Shown piece after piece: positions 32,350 to 40,441 of a DNA stretch of 42,195 nucleotides (the stretch's first letter is position 1; the number at the start of each line of letters is the position of its first letter). Origin of the DNA: Candidatus Heimdallarchaeota archaeon (lineage in GTDB: Archaea; Asgardarchaeota; Heimdallarchaeia; JABLTI01); NCBI GenBank assembly GCA_019894765.1, contig JAGXNT010000033.1:1-42195 (forward strand). The letters are read 5' to 3'. The notes beneath the pieces were generated by a model. It saw only the letters and a program-made list of their open reading frames with translations. It was not told the origin of the DNA and did no database searches. Position numbers and translations under genes: made by a program.

Positions 32350-33009
32350 GTGTGCTTCTCTTGCTATTGTTCTTGGTTTTTTGTTTGGAGTTTTGGACAA
32401 TACGCCATGAGTGCTAATTATGATGATGGTGTATCATTAATTGATGCTTCCAATCCGACTTCTATCACACAAGATAGTTTTTATCCAGACGCATCTCGCG
32501 CACTGCAAGTCACAACCCGCGGCGATTTCACATACGTAGCCAATATGTCTTCACTTGTTATTCTTAGACACTTCAATAGTGCAGGAAATACGTTCACAGG
32601 AATAGCATCGCAAACTCTTGGCCAATCAATAATAGTAGATAATGTCCCTGAAGGGGAAATAATCACCAGTGCAACCTTAACTGTAGATGTAGCTACTGCT
32701 CCAGATACAAATATTGAATACTACTTGTCAGCTGACGGGGGTATTAATTGGGAACAAGTACTACCAGGGATTTTACATGAATTCGTACATGAAGGTCATG
32801 AACTACGTTGGCGCACTATTCTTTTTGGTCCTTCAGAAAGCAGCCCATATATCTACGAAGTAAACATTAACTATGAGTACGGTTCAGCAGGATTATCTCC
32901 TATGATGATGTATATTCTCATTGGAGCTGGTGGTGGACTTTTACTCATAATAATCATTGTAGTAATTATAGTCGCAGTTAGTAAGAAGAAGAAAGTACCT
33001 ACTCGATAA
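32350..33009 (+). pseudogene. Truncated LVIVD-repeat surface protein, C-terminal part
   Basis: The frame codes for about one and a half LVIVD-type beta-propeller repeats (QYAMSANYDDGVSLIDASNP, then FTYVANMSSLVIL), a beta-sandwich section (ITSATLTVDV, YYLSADGGINWEQVLPG), a membrane helix (ILIGAGGGLLLIIIIVVIIVAVS) and a basic end (KKKK). A full protein would begin with a signal peptide and several more repeats. None is present: the frame starts mid-repeat after a Cys/Phe/Trp-rich stretch that looks untranslated. The first ATG is at 32407. It is probably a 5'-truncated remnant, or the tail of a gene whose front has moved. Expression would give a protein with no export signal. Confidence 0.5.
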
Positions 33010-33042
33010 GGTATTTTTCTCTTTTTTTTCTTTTTTTTTTGT
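33010..33042 (+). terminator. T-rich terminator after the LVIVD fragment
   Basis: Three long T runs (5, 8 and 10 bases) in about 30 bases directly after the stop codon, without a clear hairpin. This is the usual archaeal terminator type. Confidence 0.5.
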
Positions 33043-33103
33043 TGTTGACCAATTCATAATAAGATTTTTTAAAAGCTATTATTATCTGAAGGGAGTAAGG
33101 TCT

Positions 33104-34180
33104 TTGATTAAAATGGCTAAGAAGAAAAAGATGACTGTTTCCCCTGATTTTACTTTAAATGATGATTTCGAACCTTTTAATGAATACGACAGTATTTTTG
33201 GTAGAATTAAATGGGATAAAGAATTGAAATCCTATAAGCAATTTATGTATGATAAAGTCGCAGAAATATTAGATGAAGATCAAATTGGGTACACTCAAAT
33301 TGATCATGCTTTAGCCATTGCTTCTTGGACTGTTCATGATTACTTTAGAAATGCTTTTTCTTGGGATAAACTTGGACAATCTCCTCAAAATATGATGCCT
33401 CGTGCTGAACCTGATAAATATAAAGTGGACGAGAATAATATCGAAAGAATTACTAAAACAATTAAAGCCGTAACAAAATCCTTTGGAGCAGATTTGGTTG
33501 GGATTGCTCCTTACAATCCAAATTGGGTTTATACAGAAGATAGAATGGGTACCCCCATTGAAATGACTGAGGGAATGACCGCAGTTATAGCTATTGGAAC
33601 AATTATGGATATTGACGCCATCAGTACATCTCCTTCTATGACCCAAGGATTTGCTAGTGGAATGGGTTACTCAATGATGGCTTTCATCGCATCTTCTCTT
33701 GCTGAATTTATACGATTACTCGGTTACAAAGCAGTTCCAACAGGGAATGACACTGGACCATCTATTCCTATTGCTGTTGAAGCGGGTTTAGGACAGGTTG
33801 GCCGTAATGGATTATTGACAACAAAGAACCATGGTGCTCGAATAAGATTATGTAAAGTTTTCACAGACATCCCCCTTCAATTTGATGAAAAAGTGGATTT
33901 TGGTTTAACTGATTATTGTAAGAGATGCAAAAGGTGTGCAGAAGCATGTGAAAACGAAGCTATCTCCTTTGACAATGAACCTTCTTTCAAAATACATAGT
34001 AAATCAAATACTCCGGGGATTTATCGCTGGGCAGTGAATGTCGATAAATGCTATGAGTTCTGGGTGGATAACGGAGGAGAATGTTCCACTTGCATTGCTG
34101 TTTGTCCATACAATCTTCGAGATGGAAAAATGTATATGGACCCGGCTGAATATTGGGAGAAAAGGCTTGCAGAGCAATAA
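33104..34180 (+). CDS. Reductive-dehalogenase-like iron-sulfur corrinoid protein, without export signal
   Basis: 358 residues. The core fits RdhA-type reductive dehalogenases: GIAPYNPNWVY, GYSMMAFIASSLAEFIRLLGYKA, GNDTGPSIPIAVEAGLGQVGRNG, then ARIRLCKVFTDIPL. Two [4Fe-4S] sites follow: CKRCKRCAEAC (CxxCxxCxxxC) and C-x10-C-x2-C-x3-CP. There is no Tat signal and no RdhB anchor gene nearby, so the protein is probably cytosolic. Family chemistry: cobamide-dependent removal of halogen; the related epoxyqueuosine reductase QueG shares the fold, but the WVY and VEAGLGQVGRNGLL stretches favour RdhA. The TTG at 33104 has GGGAG eight bases upstream; an ATG at 33113 is the alternative. A HEAT-repeat gene follows by 22 bases. 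Confidence 0.75.
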   Translation: MIKMAKKKKMTVSPDFTLNDDFEPFNEYDSIFGRIKWDKELKSYKQFMYDKVAEILDEDQIGYTQIDHALAIASWTVHDYFRNAFSWDKLGQSPQNMMPRAEPDKYKVDENNIERITKTIKAVTKSFGADLVGIAPYNPNWVYTEDRMGTPIEMTEGMTAVIAIGTIMDIDAISTSPSMTQGFASGMGYSMMAFIASSLAEFIRLLGYKAVPTGNDTGPSIPIAVEAGLGQVGRNGLLTTKNHGARIRLCKVFTDIPLQFDEKVDFGLTDYCKRCKRCAEACENEAISFDNEPSFKIHSKSNTPGIYRWAVNVDKCYEFWVDNGGECSTCIAVCPYNLRDGKMYMDPAEYWEKRLAEQ

Positions 34181-34202
34181 TGGAGAAAATTGGTGAAGTA
34201 CA

Positions 34203-34925
34203 ATGACAGATAAGAATCTCAAACAAATAGAAGAAGAATTGTTTAACTTGATGCAAAGTGAAATTAGTGAAACAAAATTCCTAGTGGATTCGTTTGTTCA
34301 CGAGCATCCATCTGAGATCGGTAAGATTCTTTTCACTCGAGTAAAAGAAGATGCTTTCGTACAAAACCTATTCTTCTTTCCGATTATTTTCCAACAAGTT
34401 CTCCCTCATATTGATGATGAGTTTTACATACCAACTTTAATTGAAATAGTAAAACACAAAAAAATTGATCATAGAATACGATTACAAACAACTCGGTTAT
34501 TAGGTTGGAAACGTCAAGAAGCTCAAGAATCTATTCCTTATTTACTGGCTTATCTAGATGGAGAGAAAGATCTACAGCAAATTACAGCAATCGCACTAGC
34601 TGAAATCGGATACGAAAAATTCGATGAACTAATTCCAACTTTACTAGTGGCAATGAAAAAGGGTTTGACTTATCTTACAAGAATGAATGCTGCTCGAATG
34701 CTAATTGAAAACAAAGATAATTTAGACAAAGTACTTCCACATTTAATTTCAGCTTTAGAAGAAGATAGCGATTATCGATTTAGACAAAAAATCGCTCGAT
34801 ACTTCGGAGAAATAAAAGATCCATCAGCAAAGAAAGCACTACTCAAGGCAAACAAATCCGATAAACATCCAATTGTTCGATCTGTTGCTAAAACTTCCTT
34901 AGATGATCTGGAAAAACTCAAATGA
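34203..34925 (+). CDS. HEAT-repeat protein
   Basis: 240 residues, all helical. Repeats of about 30 residues are visible from about residue 75 on: IRLQTTRLLGWKRQEAQESIPYLLAYL, LQQITAIALAEIGYEKFDELIPTLLVAM, RMNAARMLIENKDNLDKVLPHLISAL, and RFRQKIARYFGEIKDPSAKKALL. This is the HEAT/PBS-lyase pattern used for protein binding. The partner is unknown. It lies 22 bases after the dehalogenase-like gene with GGTGAAGT ahead of its ATG, so co-transcription is likely, and a chaperone-like or assembly role for that enzyme is possible but unproven. Confidence 0.75.
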   Translation: MTDKNLKQIEEELFNLMQSEISETKFLVDSFVHEHPSEIGKILFTRVKEDAFVQNLFFFPIIFQQVLPHIDDEFYIPTLIEIVKHKKIDHRIRLQTTRLLGWKRQEAQESIPYLLAYLDGEKDLQQITAIALAEIGYEKFDELIPTLLVAMKKGLTYLTRMNAARMLIENKDNLDKVLPHLISALEEDSDYRFRQKIARYFGEIKDPSAKKALLKANKSDKHPIVRSVAKTSLDDLEKLK

Positions 34926-34954
34926 CACTATTGATTTCGGTTTCGTTTTGGTAG

Positions 34955-34962
34955 TATATATA
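34955..34962 (+). promoter_or_regulatory. TATA-like box of the GT2 gene
   Basis: TATATATA lies 21 bases before the TTG at 34983, suggesting a leaderless mRNA from that start, or a start at the in-frame TTG at 35004. Confidence 0.45.
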
Positions 34963-34982
34963 GAAAATTCTCAAGTAGATAT

Positions 34983-35990
34983 TTGTGTGGCAAATACACA
35001 CATTTGAGAAATTCAATAGTTGATGATATCTTGATTTCAATCGTCATTCCAGTGTTTAATGAAGAAGATAATGTAGTTCCATTATTTAATTCTATTAGAG
35101 ATGTTTTGACTAACATACAAAGGGATTTTGAAGTCATCTTTGTGGATGATGGCTCAACAGATAAAACATTATCAAATTTAAAATCAGTCCTAGATAATGG
35201 AGTAGAAAAGGATACTCTAAGAATTATAGAATTACAGAGGAATTTTGGGCAAACACCTGCACTCTTAGCAGGATTAGCTAATATCAAAGGTGAACTTGTT
35301 ATTACTATGGATGGAGATCTCCAAAATGACCCACAAGACATTCCAGCAATGCTTGAAGCGTTAACGGATGAGTTTGATCTCATTTGTGGTTGGAGAAAGA
35401 ATAGGAAAGATAATGCTCTCAAGAAACTCCCGTCCAAATTTAACAACTTACTTAACAGAAAATTGAACAATGTCTTTATTCATGATTCCGGCTGCACTCT
35501 ACGTATATACCGCAGAGAAGTTATCGAACATGTTCAGTTATTCGCTGAAGGACATCGTTATATACCAGCTATTTTAGCACAACAAGGTTATCGCTTAGGT
35601 GAAGTTGTTACCAATCACCGACCAAGAACAAATGGTAAAACGAAATATGGTTTCAAACGTCTTTTCAGAGGTTTTATTGATCTCTTAACATTGAATGCAA
35701 TTAATAAGTGGGGGGAAAAACCCATTCATCTTTTCAGTCGTTGGTCTCTTTTGTTTATGCTAGTAAGCTTTCTTACTTTTTGTTGGACTATCTTAGAACG
35801 TGTAGCGTTCAGGTTCTGGGATTTCTACTCCGAGTTAGTTAGTATTAGATCAAATCCATTATTTATACTAAGTTTCTCACTATTCTTATTTGGAATATTA
35901 TTACTGTTCATAGGTTTCATAGCAGAATTATTACTACGTAGTAGCTACAATAGCAAAGAATCTTATAAAATAAAAAAAGAATGGAGTTAG
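34983..35990 (+). CDS. GT2 glycosyltransferase with two C-terminal membrane helices (DPM1/GtrB-like)
   Basis: 335 residues. The catalytic GT-A domain begins with ISIVIPVFNEEDNV, then VIFVDDGSTDKT, and TMDGDLQNDP with the metal-binding acidic motif; a QRNFGQTPALLAGL segment is typical of polyprenyl-phosphate glycosyltransferases. Two membrane helices near residues 250-275 and 293-320 end the protein, as in GtrB and related enzymes. Expected role: moving a sugar from a nucleotide donor to polyprenyl phosphate on the cytosolic side, which would feed the GT-C enzymes seen elsewhere in the window. The start is uncertain: TTG at 34983 or 35004. Its stop codon overlaps that of the next, convergent gene. 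Confidence 0.88.
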   Translation: MCGKYTHLRNSIVDDILISIVIPVFNEEDNVVPLFNSIRDVLTNIQRDFEVIFVDDGSTDKTLSNLKSVLDNGVEKDTLRIIELQRNFGQTPALLAGLANIKGELVITMDGDLQNDPQDIPAMLEALTDEFDLICGWRKNRKDNALKKLPSKFNNLLNRKLNNVFIHDSGCTLRIYRREVIEHVQLFAEGHRYIPAILAQQGYRLGEVVTNHRPRTNGKTKYGFKRLFRGFIDLLTLNAINKWGEKPIHLFSRWSLLFMLVSFLTFCWTILERVAFRFWDFYSELVSIRSNPLFILSFSLFLFGILLLFIGFIAELLLRSSYNSKESYKIKKEWS

Positions 35991-36436
35991 AAATCAATCA
36001 AGAACTCGCACTTAGAACCACCTCTAAGCACAGATTCCTTTAATTCAACATCGACATCTTTATTGAACAAAATTTCTAAGTTCTTTTTTAACCAACCAAT
36101 GGAACAATCACATTGAACTTCAGATTTATGCAAACCAAATCCTACGATCGGACAAAAGCATCGTTCATAAATGACTTTTAATTTACCTTCATCAATGATC
36201 TCCCAAGTGGTTCCTTTGAGTTTTTCATTTAGCATAGTCATTAATTCTTTAGGATCATGAGTCTTCAGTTTAATTTCTTTGAAAAGCTCTGTAGCATGTG
36301 CTTTCGCACAGAAAGTTCCTGTATCCTTGAAAATTTTCAGTCTTGTTTCTTCATCAAGATTCTTGTCTAAACTTTCCATAAGCGTTTCGAGCCAACCGGC
36401 AAGAAATCCTTTTGAGAAGTCTTCTAAATCTGTCAT
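35987..36436 (-). CDS. Cysteine-rich protein of the ATC-hydrolase / DUF6144-like type
   Basis: 149 residues, alpha/beta. The C-terminal half has ERCFCPIVGFGL, then QCDCSIGWLKKNLE and VELKESVLRGGSKCEFLIDF. This CxCP-CxCSxGW-VELxxSxxxGxxxCxFxI order is like the L-2-amino-thiazoline-4-carboxylate hydrolase-like family and related small proteins of anaerobes. The Cys residues may bind a metal or cluster. True hydrolase activity is not implied. The ATG lies 84 bases downstream of the aminotransferase stop codon on the same strand, so co-transcription is possible. It is convergent with the GT2 gene, stop codons overlapping. Confidence 0.55.
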   Translation of the reverse strand: MTDLEDFSKGFLAGWLETLMESLDKNLDEETRLKIFKDTGTFCAKAHATELFKEIKLKTHDPKELMTMLNEKLKGTTWEIIDEGKLKVIYERCFCPIVGFGLHKSEVQCDCSIGWLKKNLEILFNKDVDVELKESVLRGGSKCEFLIDF

Positions 36437-36519
36437 ATTCTAATCTCCGATAATTGGTATAATGTCTGCTACAATAAAAAAATTGTTAAAAATAGAAAAA
36501 AGAGGGATTTGTAGTTAAA

Positions 36520-37779
36520 TTAACCAACAAATACTTCTTCAATGATTTTTAGTGCCCAATCAATTTGCTCTTTAGTAATTACTAACGGTGGTGCAAAACG
36601 AATGGTTGTCGAATGAGTTTCTTTTGCAAGAATTCCTTTATCTTTCATGCCTTCGGTGTAGGGTCTTGCTTTTCCATCTAGTTCAATGGCAATTAGTAAT
36701 CCTTTTCCACGAACATCGATGATTGGTATTTTAGTTTTCTTAGCAGCGATTTTCCTCAATCCATCCAAGAAATATTCTCCCATTTCAGCAGAGCGATCAG
36801 CAAGTTTCTCTCCAACAATTAAGTCAAGAGCTTTCATTGCAACTGCAGAACCTAATGGATTACCTCCAAAAGTAGAACCATGAATCCCAGGTTTAATTAC
36901 ATCAGGACCAATGATTTCAGTTGTGGTAATGACAGCAGAAACTGGGTAAACTCCTCCACCAAGCGCTTTACCAAGTAAGAACATGTCTGGTTGAACATTT
37001 TCATGATCACAAGCAAAGAGTTTACCAGTTCGACCTAAACCGGTTTGAATTTCATCTGCAATCATTAAAACATTATATTTTGTACAGATCTCTCGAGCTT
37101 TCTTGAGAAAACCTTTGCTAGGAACGATGACTCCTGCTTCACCTTGCATTGGTTCAAAAAGGAATCCAGCAACATTCTCAGGACCTAACTCTAAAATTCT
37201 ATTCTCGAGTTCTTCTGCATCTCCATAAGTTATTATTTCAAAACCTGGAGTATAAGGACCAAAATAGCCAAAATACCGTCCATGACTAATATCAGTACTA
37301 AAACCGACTATGGTAATTGTTCTTCCATGGAAGTTGTCTTTACAGACAATAATTTTTGCTTGGTCTTTTGGAATCTTCTTCTTGATATACCCCCAAGCAC
37401 GAGCGACTTTCAAACCAGTTTCAACGGCTTCTGCTCCAGTATTCATTGGAAGAGCCATAATACCAGCTTTCTTTGGGTCATTAATATGTGGCTTCATTAC
37501 ATCACAAAGTTGCTTTAAGAAAGGACCCATTTTGTCGTTATAAAAGGCTCGAGATGTTAGTGTAACTCTATCTGCTTGTTCTTTTAATGCTTTAATTATT
37601 TCAGGATGACGATGTCCTGTATTATGACTTGAATAAGCTGACAAGCAGTCCAAATATTTCTTTCCTTCTGGATCATACACCCATACGCCCTCTGCTTTTG
37701 AGATAACCACTGAAATGGGGTGGTAATTATGGGCTCCATAGGTTGTATCCATTTCCATGAGTTCTTTTGAACTTGGCAT
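36520..37779 (-). CDS. rocD: Ornithine aminotransferase (class III, PLP-dependent)
   Basis: 419 residues from the ATG at 37779, preceded by GAGGTTAAG; a longer frame to 37836 is A/T-rich and unlikely. The N-terminus (YGAHNYHPISVVISKAEGVWVYDPEGKKYLD) is typical of ornithine aminotransferase. PLP-site features: GAEAVE, DNFHGRT, EPMQGEAGV, IADEIQTGLGRTGK, and LLGKALGGGVYPVSAV with the Schiff-base lysine, then HGSTFGGNPL. Reaction: ornithine plus 2-oxoglutarate gives glutamate semialdehyde plus glutamate. With the ureohydrolase gene at 39315 it suggests arginine breakdown. Other class III aminotransferases (acetylornithine, GABA) are less likely given the HNYHP motif. Confidence 0.9.
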   Translation of the reverse strand: MPSSKELMEMDTTYGAHNYHPISVVISKAEGVWVYDPEGKKYLDCLSAYSSHNTGHRHPEIIKALKEQADRVTLTSRAFYNDKMGPFLKQLCDVMKPHINDPKKAGIMALPMNTGAEAVETGLKVARAWGYIKKKIPKDQAKIIVCKDNFHGRTITIVGFSTDISHGRYFGYFGPYTPGFEIITYGDAEELENRILELGPENVAGFLFEPMQGEAGVIVPSKGFLKKAREICTKYNVLMIADEIQTGLGRTGKLFACDHENVQPDMFLLGKALGGGVYPVSAVITTTEIIGPDVIKPGIHGSTFGGNPLGSAVAMKALDLIVGEKLADRSAEMGEYFLDGLRKIAAKKTKIPIIDVRGKGLLIAIELDGKARPYTEGMKDKGILAKETHSTTIRFAPPLVITKEQIDWALKIIEEVFVG

Positions 37780-37958
37780 AATAATCTTAACCTCAATTTT
37801 TTTTGAAAAATGATTATTTTTTTCTTGCTTAAACACAAAATGCTCTTCTTAATAAAATTGTTGGAGATATTGAATTAGTCTCTTGAGAAAAAATTATAGA
37901 TTCCTATTCCCACTGTTTATTATTATATCTTGATATAATCTTCTTGTTGGTGGGATAA

Positions 37959-39299
37959 ATGAGGAAACCTTCTGTTAAAAAATATGAGTATGTTGTTGTT
38001 GGTTCTGGAACTGGTGGAGGAACAATCGCTAGAGAGTTAGCTCGTGCAAATAAAAGTGTAGCAATTCTTGAATATGGTCCACATTATACAAAGACAGGGC
38101 AAATTAATGTTCTTACAAATATTTTTCTAAATAAAGATCTAGGAACAAAAACTACTTCGGGGGGTATTTTAATTGGTCGAACCAGAGTTCTTGGAGGATC
38201 TTCAGTTTATGCTCAAGGTAATGCTGTAACACCACCAGAGAAACTTCAAAAAGAATGGAAAATGGACTTGTCTAAAGAGCTAGCTTCTGCTCGAGAGGAT
38301 TTGCGCGTTAATTTAATGCCTGAAGAATTAATTGGTAATGGAACGAGAGCTTTGATTAAAGGAGCTGAATCTCTTGGCTACAAAATGCTTCCTACTCCTA
38401 AATGTGTTGATTTTACTAAGTGTAAAAGATGTGGAGTGTGTATGTATGGTTGCCCAGCTAATGCTAAATGGACAGCTCTTGAATTCGTTGATGAAGCTAT
38501 AGCTAATGGAGCTGATGTGTATTTGAATGCTGAAGTAACTAAGGTTAAGCATGGAAGTGGGAAATTTAATGTTGTTCATTATACACAGGATGGTTTAGTT
38601 CAAGAAGTAATTGGAGATAAAGTAATTATTTCAGCAGGTGCACTAGAAACTCCACGAATTCTACAGAACTCAGGTATAGAAGAAGCTGGAAAAGGTATTG
38701 CACTAGATATTTTCCAAACGACTTATGGATACACCAAAAATGTTGGTATGCAAAAGGAAATTATTCTAGCAACATATATCGAGAGCCTGATTGAGGAAAA
38801 AGAACTATTTCCAGCACCCTATATGTATAATACATTGACTCTTGTTCGAGATATTGCCGGATATATGCCTAGTAAGGTGGACTTTCCAAGTATGGTTAGA
38901 GCAATTCTAAAAACTAGAAAAGTGAAATCAAAGTATTTACTTGGAATGATGACTAAAATTCGTGATGAAATAACTGGTGAAGTTAAAAATGATGGAACTA
39001 TAATTAAGGAAATTACTGAGAAAGACCAGAAAAAGCTCGAAGAAGCTTTTGAAATTAATCGAGATATTATTGTAGCAGCTGGTGCTAATCCTGACACGAT
39101 AACAAGAGGTGTCTATGAATCTGGTCATCCTTGTTGTACTGCACCTATTGGCAAAATACTTGACAAGAATCAACAAACAGAAATCGAGGGTGTTTACGTG
39201 AGTGATGCTAGTGCTTTTCCAAGTCCCTTGGGTCTTCCACCAATTCTAACTATTGTTGCTTTATCTAAAAAATTAGCAAAACACTTACTTTCAAACTAG
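37959..39299 (+). CDS. GMC-type FAD oxidoreductase with ferredoxin-like four-Cys motif
   Basis: 446 residues. FAD-binding: VVVGSGTGGGTIA near residue 12, then LGGSSVYAQGN, and VIISAGALETPRILQNSG, all typical of the GMC family. The C-terminal part has the GHPCC region, GVYVSDASAFPSPLGLPPILTI, the GMC end motif. A CxxCxxCxxxCP motif (C155, C158, C161, C165) lies between the two FAD parts; a similar cysteine stretch occurs in several prokaryotic GMC proteins and might hold a cluster. Substrate unknown (an alcohol or sugar acid is usual). The protein is short for the family, so the substrate domain is small. A TATA-like element lies near 37921-37939, just before the ATG. Confidence 0.8.
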   Translation: MRKPSVKKYEYVVVGSGTGGGTIARELARANKSVAILEYGPHYTKTGQINVLTNIFLNKDLGTKTTSGGILIGRTRVLGGSSVYAQGNAVTPPEKLQKEWKMDLSKELASAREDLRVNLMPEELIGNGTRALIKGAESLGYKMLPTPKCVDFTKCKRCGVCMYGCPANAKWTALEFVDEAIANGADVYLNAEVTKVKHGSGKFNVVHYTQDGLVQEVIGDKVIISAGALETPRILQNSGIEEAGKGIALDIFQTTYGYTKNVGMQKEIILATYIESLIEEKELFPAPYMYNTLTLVRDIAGYMPSKVDFPSMVRAILKTRKVKSKYLLGMMTKIRDEITGEVKNDGTIIKEITEKDQKKLEEAFEINRDIIVAAGANPDTITRGVYESGHPCCTAPIGKILDKNQQTEIEGVYVSDASAFPSPLGLPPILTIVALSKKLAKHLLSN

Positions 39300-39314
39300 T
39301 TGCACTCGTCTTAT

Positions 39315-40274
39315 CTATGTTTTTTGTTTTTTCTGGTATGCTAAGATGGAAATAAATTCGTATGCAATATTTGATGCAAGTAGAGCTGTAATCTCTGAAG
39401 GATCTAATGCTGGTAAAACTTCAACCACATCGAATCCAATAAAATTGAGATCTTTTAATCCTCTAATTATTGTTATAGCTTCTCCACTTGTTACGCCACC
39501 AATTTCTGGAGTTCCAGTGCCAGGTGCAAATGCTGGATCAACGAAATCTACATCAAAAGAAAGGAATACCTTCTTATCTCCAATTCTTTTTTGGATTCGA
39601 TGAATTAATTTCTCCACACCCATTTCGTGTAATTCTGGCATTGTAATAGTTTCAAAACCCAATTTTTTTGGAATTTCTAAGTGATTTTCTGTGTAAGTAG
39701 ATCCACGTAAGCCAACTTGTATTGAATGGTTTACATCTAGTAATTTCTCTTCTACCGCTCTAGCAAAAGGAGTTCCATGATTATATGGTTTCCCAAAATA
39801 TTCGTCTGATGTGTCACTGTGGGCATCAAAGTGCACTAGAGCAATTGGGCCATGTTTTTTCGCAACAGCTCTAAGCTCAGGTAAAGTGATAGCATGATCC
39901 CCGCCTAGGAGAATTGGTATAACTCCTGCATCTACGACTGGAAAAAGACCTTCTTCTATTCGCTTGTAACTATCTTCAATATAGCCTGGAACAACAGGCA
40001 AATCTCCATAATCTACACCGGATAAATATTCAAAAGGACTAACATTCAAAACTGGATTGTGATGACGAAGTAAAGCTGATACTTTTCTAATTGCTGCTGG
40101 ACCTTCTCTTTGACCGGTTCTAAAAGACGCTCCTGCATCAGAAGGCACACCGATTATCGCAAAATCGATATCTTTTGTTGTTTCTTTATGTGGTAAGCGC
40201 ATAAACGTTTGTACTCCAGAAAATCTGGGGGATTTTAGAGGATCTTTCGGTTTGTATTTATTCAGCAGTATCAC
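39315..40274 (-). CDS. Ureohydrolase (agmatinase/arginase family)
   Basis: 319 residues. Mn-binding motifs of the arginase superfamily are all present: GGDHAI, DAHSD, and SFDVDFVDP, with the family GVTSGEA element and GTGTPEIGG. The N-terminal GVPSDAGASFRTGQREGPAAIR resembles agmatinases and guanidinobutyrases more than vertebrate arginase. Reaction: splitting a guanidino compound to urea plus an amine; substrate could be agmatine (giving putrescine) or arginine (giving ornithine). The nearby ornithine aminotransferase favours an arginine-to-glutamate path. It ends 15 bases from the GMC gene, convergent. Confidence 0.88.
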   Translation of the reverse strand: MILLNKYKPKDPLKSPRFSGVQTFMRLPHKETTKDIDFAIIGVPSDAGASFRTGQREGPAAIRKVSALLRHHNPVLNVSPFEYLSGVDYGDLPVVPGYIEDSYKRIEEGLFPVVDAGVIPILLGGDHAITLPELRAVAKKHGPIALVHFDAHSDTSDEYFGKPYNHGTPFARAVEEKLLDVNHSIQVGLRGSTYTENHLEIPKKLGFETITMPELHEMGVEKLIHRIQKRIGDKKVFLSFDVDFVDPAFAPGTGTPEIGGVTSGEAITIIRGLKDLNFIGFDVVEVLPALDPSEITALLASNIAYEFISILAYQKKQKT

Positions 40275-40441
40275 CTTTTTTTCTTATCTTATTTTTTGAT
40301 AAAATGATTTCTCTCAGATAGAAATAGAAGAGATACTCTTAAAACATTTCTTCCTCAGTTTGCAACTTAAGTGAAGTGGTATTAACTATCTTTTTATTTT
40401 GTAGTTTATACCATCTAATAGTGCGTATGGTGATTGTGCTA

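Noticed and set aside
34928..35470. 180-residue minus-strand open frame overlapping the GT2 gene
   Set aside because: It lies opposite the conserved GT2 catalytic domain, and its Ser/Leu-rich translation has no family features.
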